Assembly (NCBI GenBank): GCA_017395715.1
Contig: JAFQNZ010000159.1
Span: 1 to 5,509 of the forward strand
DNA from: Clostridia bacterium
GTDB lineage: Bacteria > Bacillota > Clostridia > Oscillospirales > CAG-272
Reading direction: 5' to 3'
DNA: 5,509 nucleotides
This document shows positions 5,343 to 5,509 of this stretch, piece by piece. The notes below the pieces were generated by a model. That model did no database searches, was not told the origin of the DNA, and saw nothing but the letters and a program-made list of their open reading frames with translations. Both the position numbers and the translations under genes were made by a program. The first letter of the stretch is position 1. Every line of letters begins with the position of its first letter.

Positions 5343-5509
5343 TTTTTATCACTTTCCGGCGTACTCTGGTAGTCGCGACTCTGATAATATCTGTAGTATT
5401 TATAATAGCGGTATTTCTTGTACTTGCCGTAAGAACCGCCGCCGGATTTTGTCGAGTTCATAACGCAACCGAGAATGTTTACGTTCGAAAGCTTCAGCTG
5501 TCTGAAACA
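5339..5509 (-). CDS. C-terminal end of a bacterial tyrosine kinase (BY-kinase, CpsD/YwqD/Wzc type), cut by the window edge
   Basis: Only the last 56 residues are visible. They begin with FRQLKLSNVNILGCVMNSTK, which matches the end of the MinD/ParA-like ATPase fold of BY-kinases (a beta strand with LG.V.N). A Gly/Ser linker and a tail with ten tyrosines follow (YGKYKKYRYYKYYRYY, plus one more Tyr). Such a cluster is the autophosphorylation site of the family, and it is the expected substrate of the downstream phosphatase. The stop TGA overlaps that gene's ATG. Whether the kinase is fused to a Wzz-type membrane adaptor or has a separate CpsC/YwqC partner cannot be seen here. The operon probably directs chain length or export of a surface polysaccharide. 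Confidence 0.9.
   Translation of the reverse strand, partial: CFRQLKLSNVNILGCVMNSTKSGGGSYGKYKKYRYYKYYRYYQSRDYQSTPESDKK

Noticed and set aside
1..5509. CRISPR arrays, tRNA or rRNA genes, insertion sequences, attachment sites
   Set aside because: I saw no regularly spaced repeats, transposase reading frame, terminal inverted repeats or structured RNA signature in the window.

Overview
The window looks like a chromosomal piece of a low- to mid-GC Firmicute, most likely a Clostridia member of a gut or anaerobic community. The signs are strong Shine-Dalgarno sites, sigma-A type promoters, intrinsic terminators with U-tracts, a YitT-family membrane protein and a CpsB/YwqE-type phosphatase paired with a Tyr-tailed BY-kinase. 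I cannot name the genus. Coding density is high and no gene-free stretch exceeds about 155 bases.

Left part (1-924): a leftward metal-homeostasis operon starts with a Fur-family regulator (805-410). It is followed 13 bases later by a ZnuA-like metal-binding lipoprotein whose 3' end is cut by the window edge. The pairing suggests a Zur-type zinc regulator controlling zinc uptake. The 119-base divergent region carries a near-consensus promoter for this operon (TTGACA, 17 bp, TACAAT). A 15-bp Fur-family palindrome lies just downstream of the -10 box, so autoregulation is likely.

Centre (925-3216): a divergent, apparently single-gene transcription unit encodes a 748-residue CopA-type Cu(+)-exporting P1B-ATPase with one N-terminal heavy-metal domain. 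It ends in a strong 14-bp hairpin terminator shared with the convergent gene on the right.

Right part (3217-5509): all genes run leftward. From upstream to downstream they are the C-terminal tail of a bacterial tyrosine kinase (Tyr-rich), its translationally coupled PHP-type phosphatase (CpsB/YwqE family), a YitT/DUF2179 membrane protein, and a small secreted or membrane-anchored protein of unknown role. The last two genes each have their own promoter. In both cases the -35 box is embedded in the 3' arm of the preceding gene's terminator, and the two junctions are clearly similar in sequence. This terminator-promoter fusion, repeated twice, is the most unusual feature of the window. The genes themselves belong to known families, and I see no clear sign of a wholly new system.
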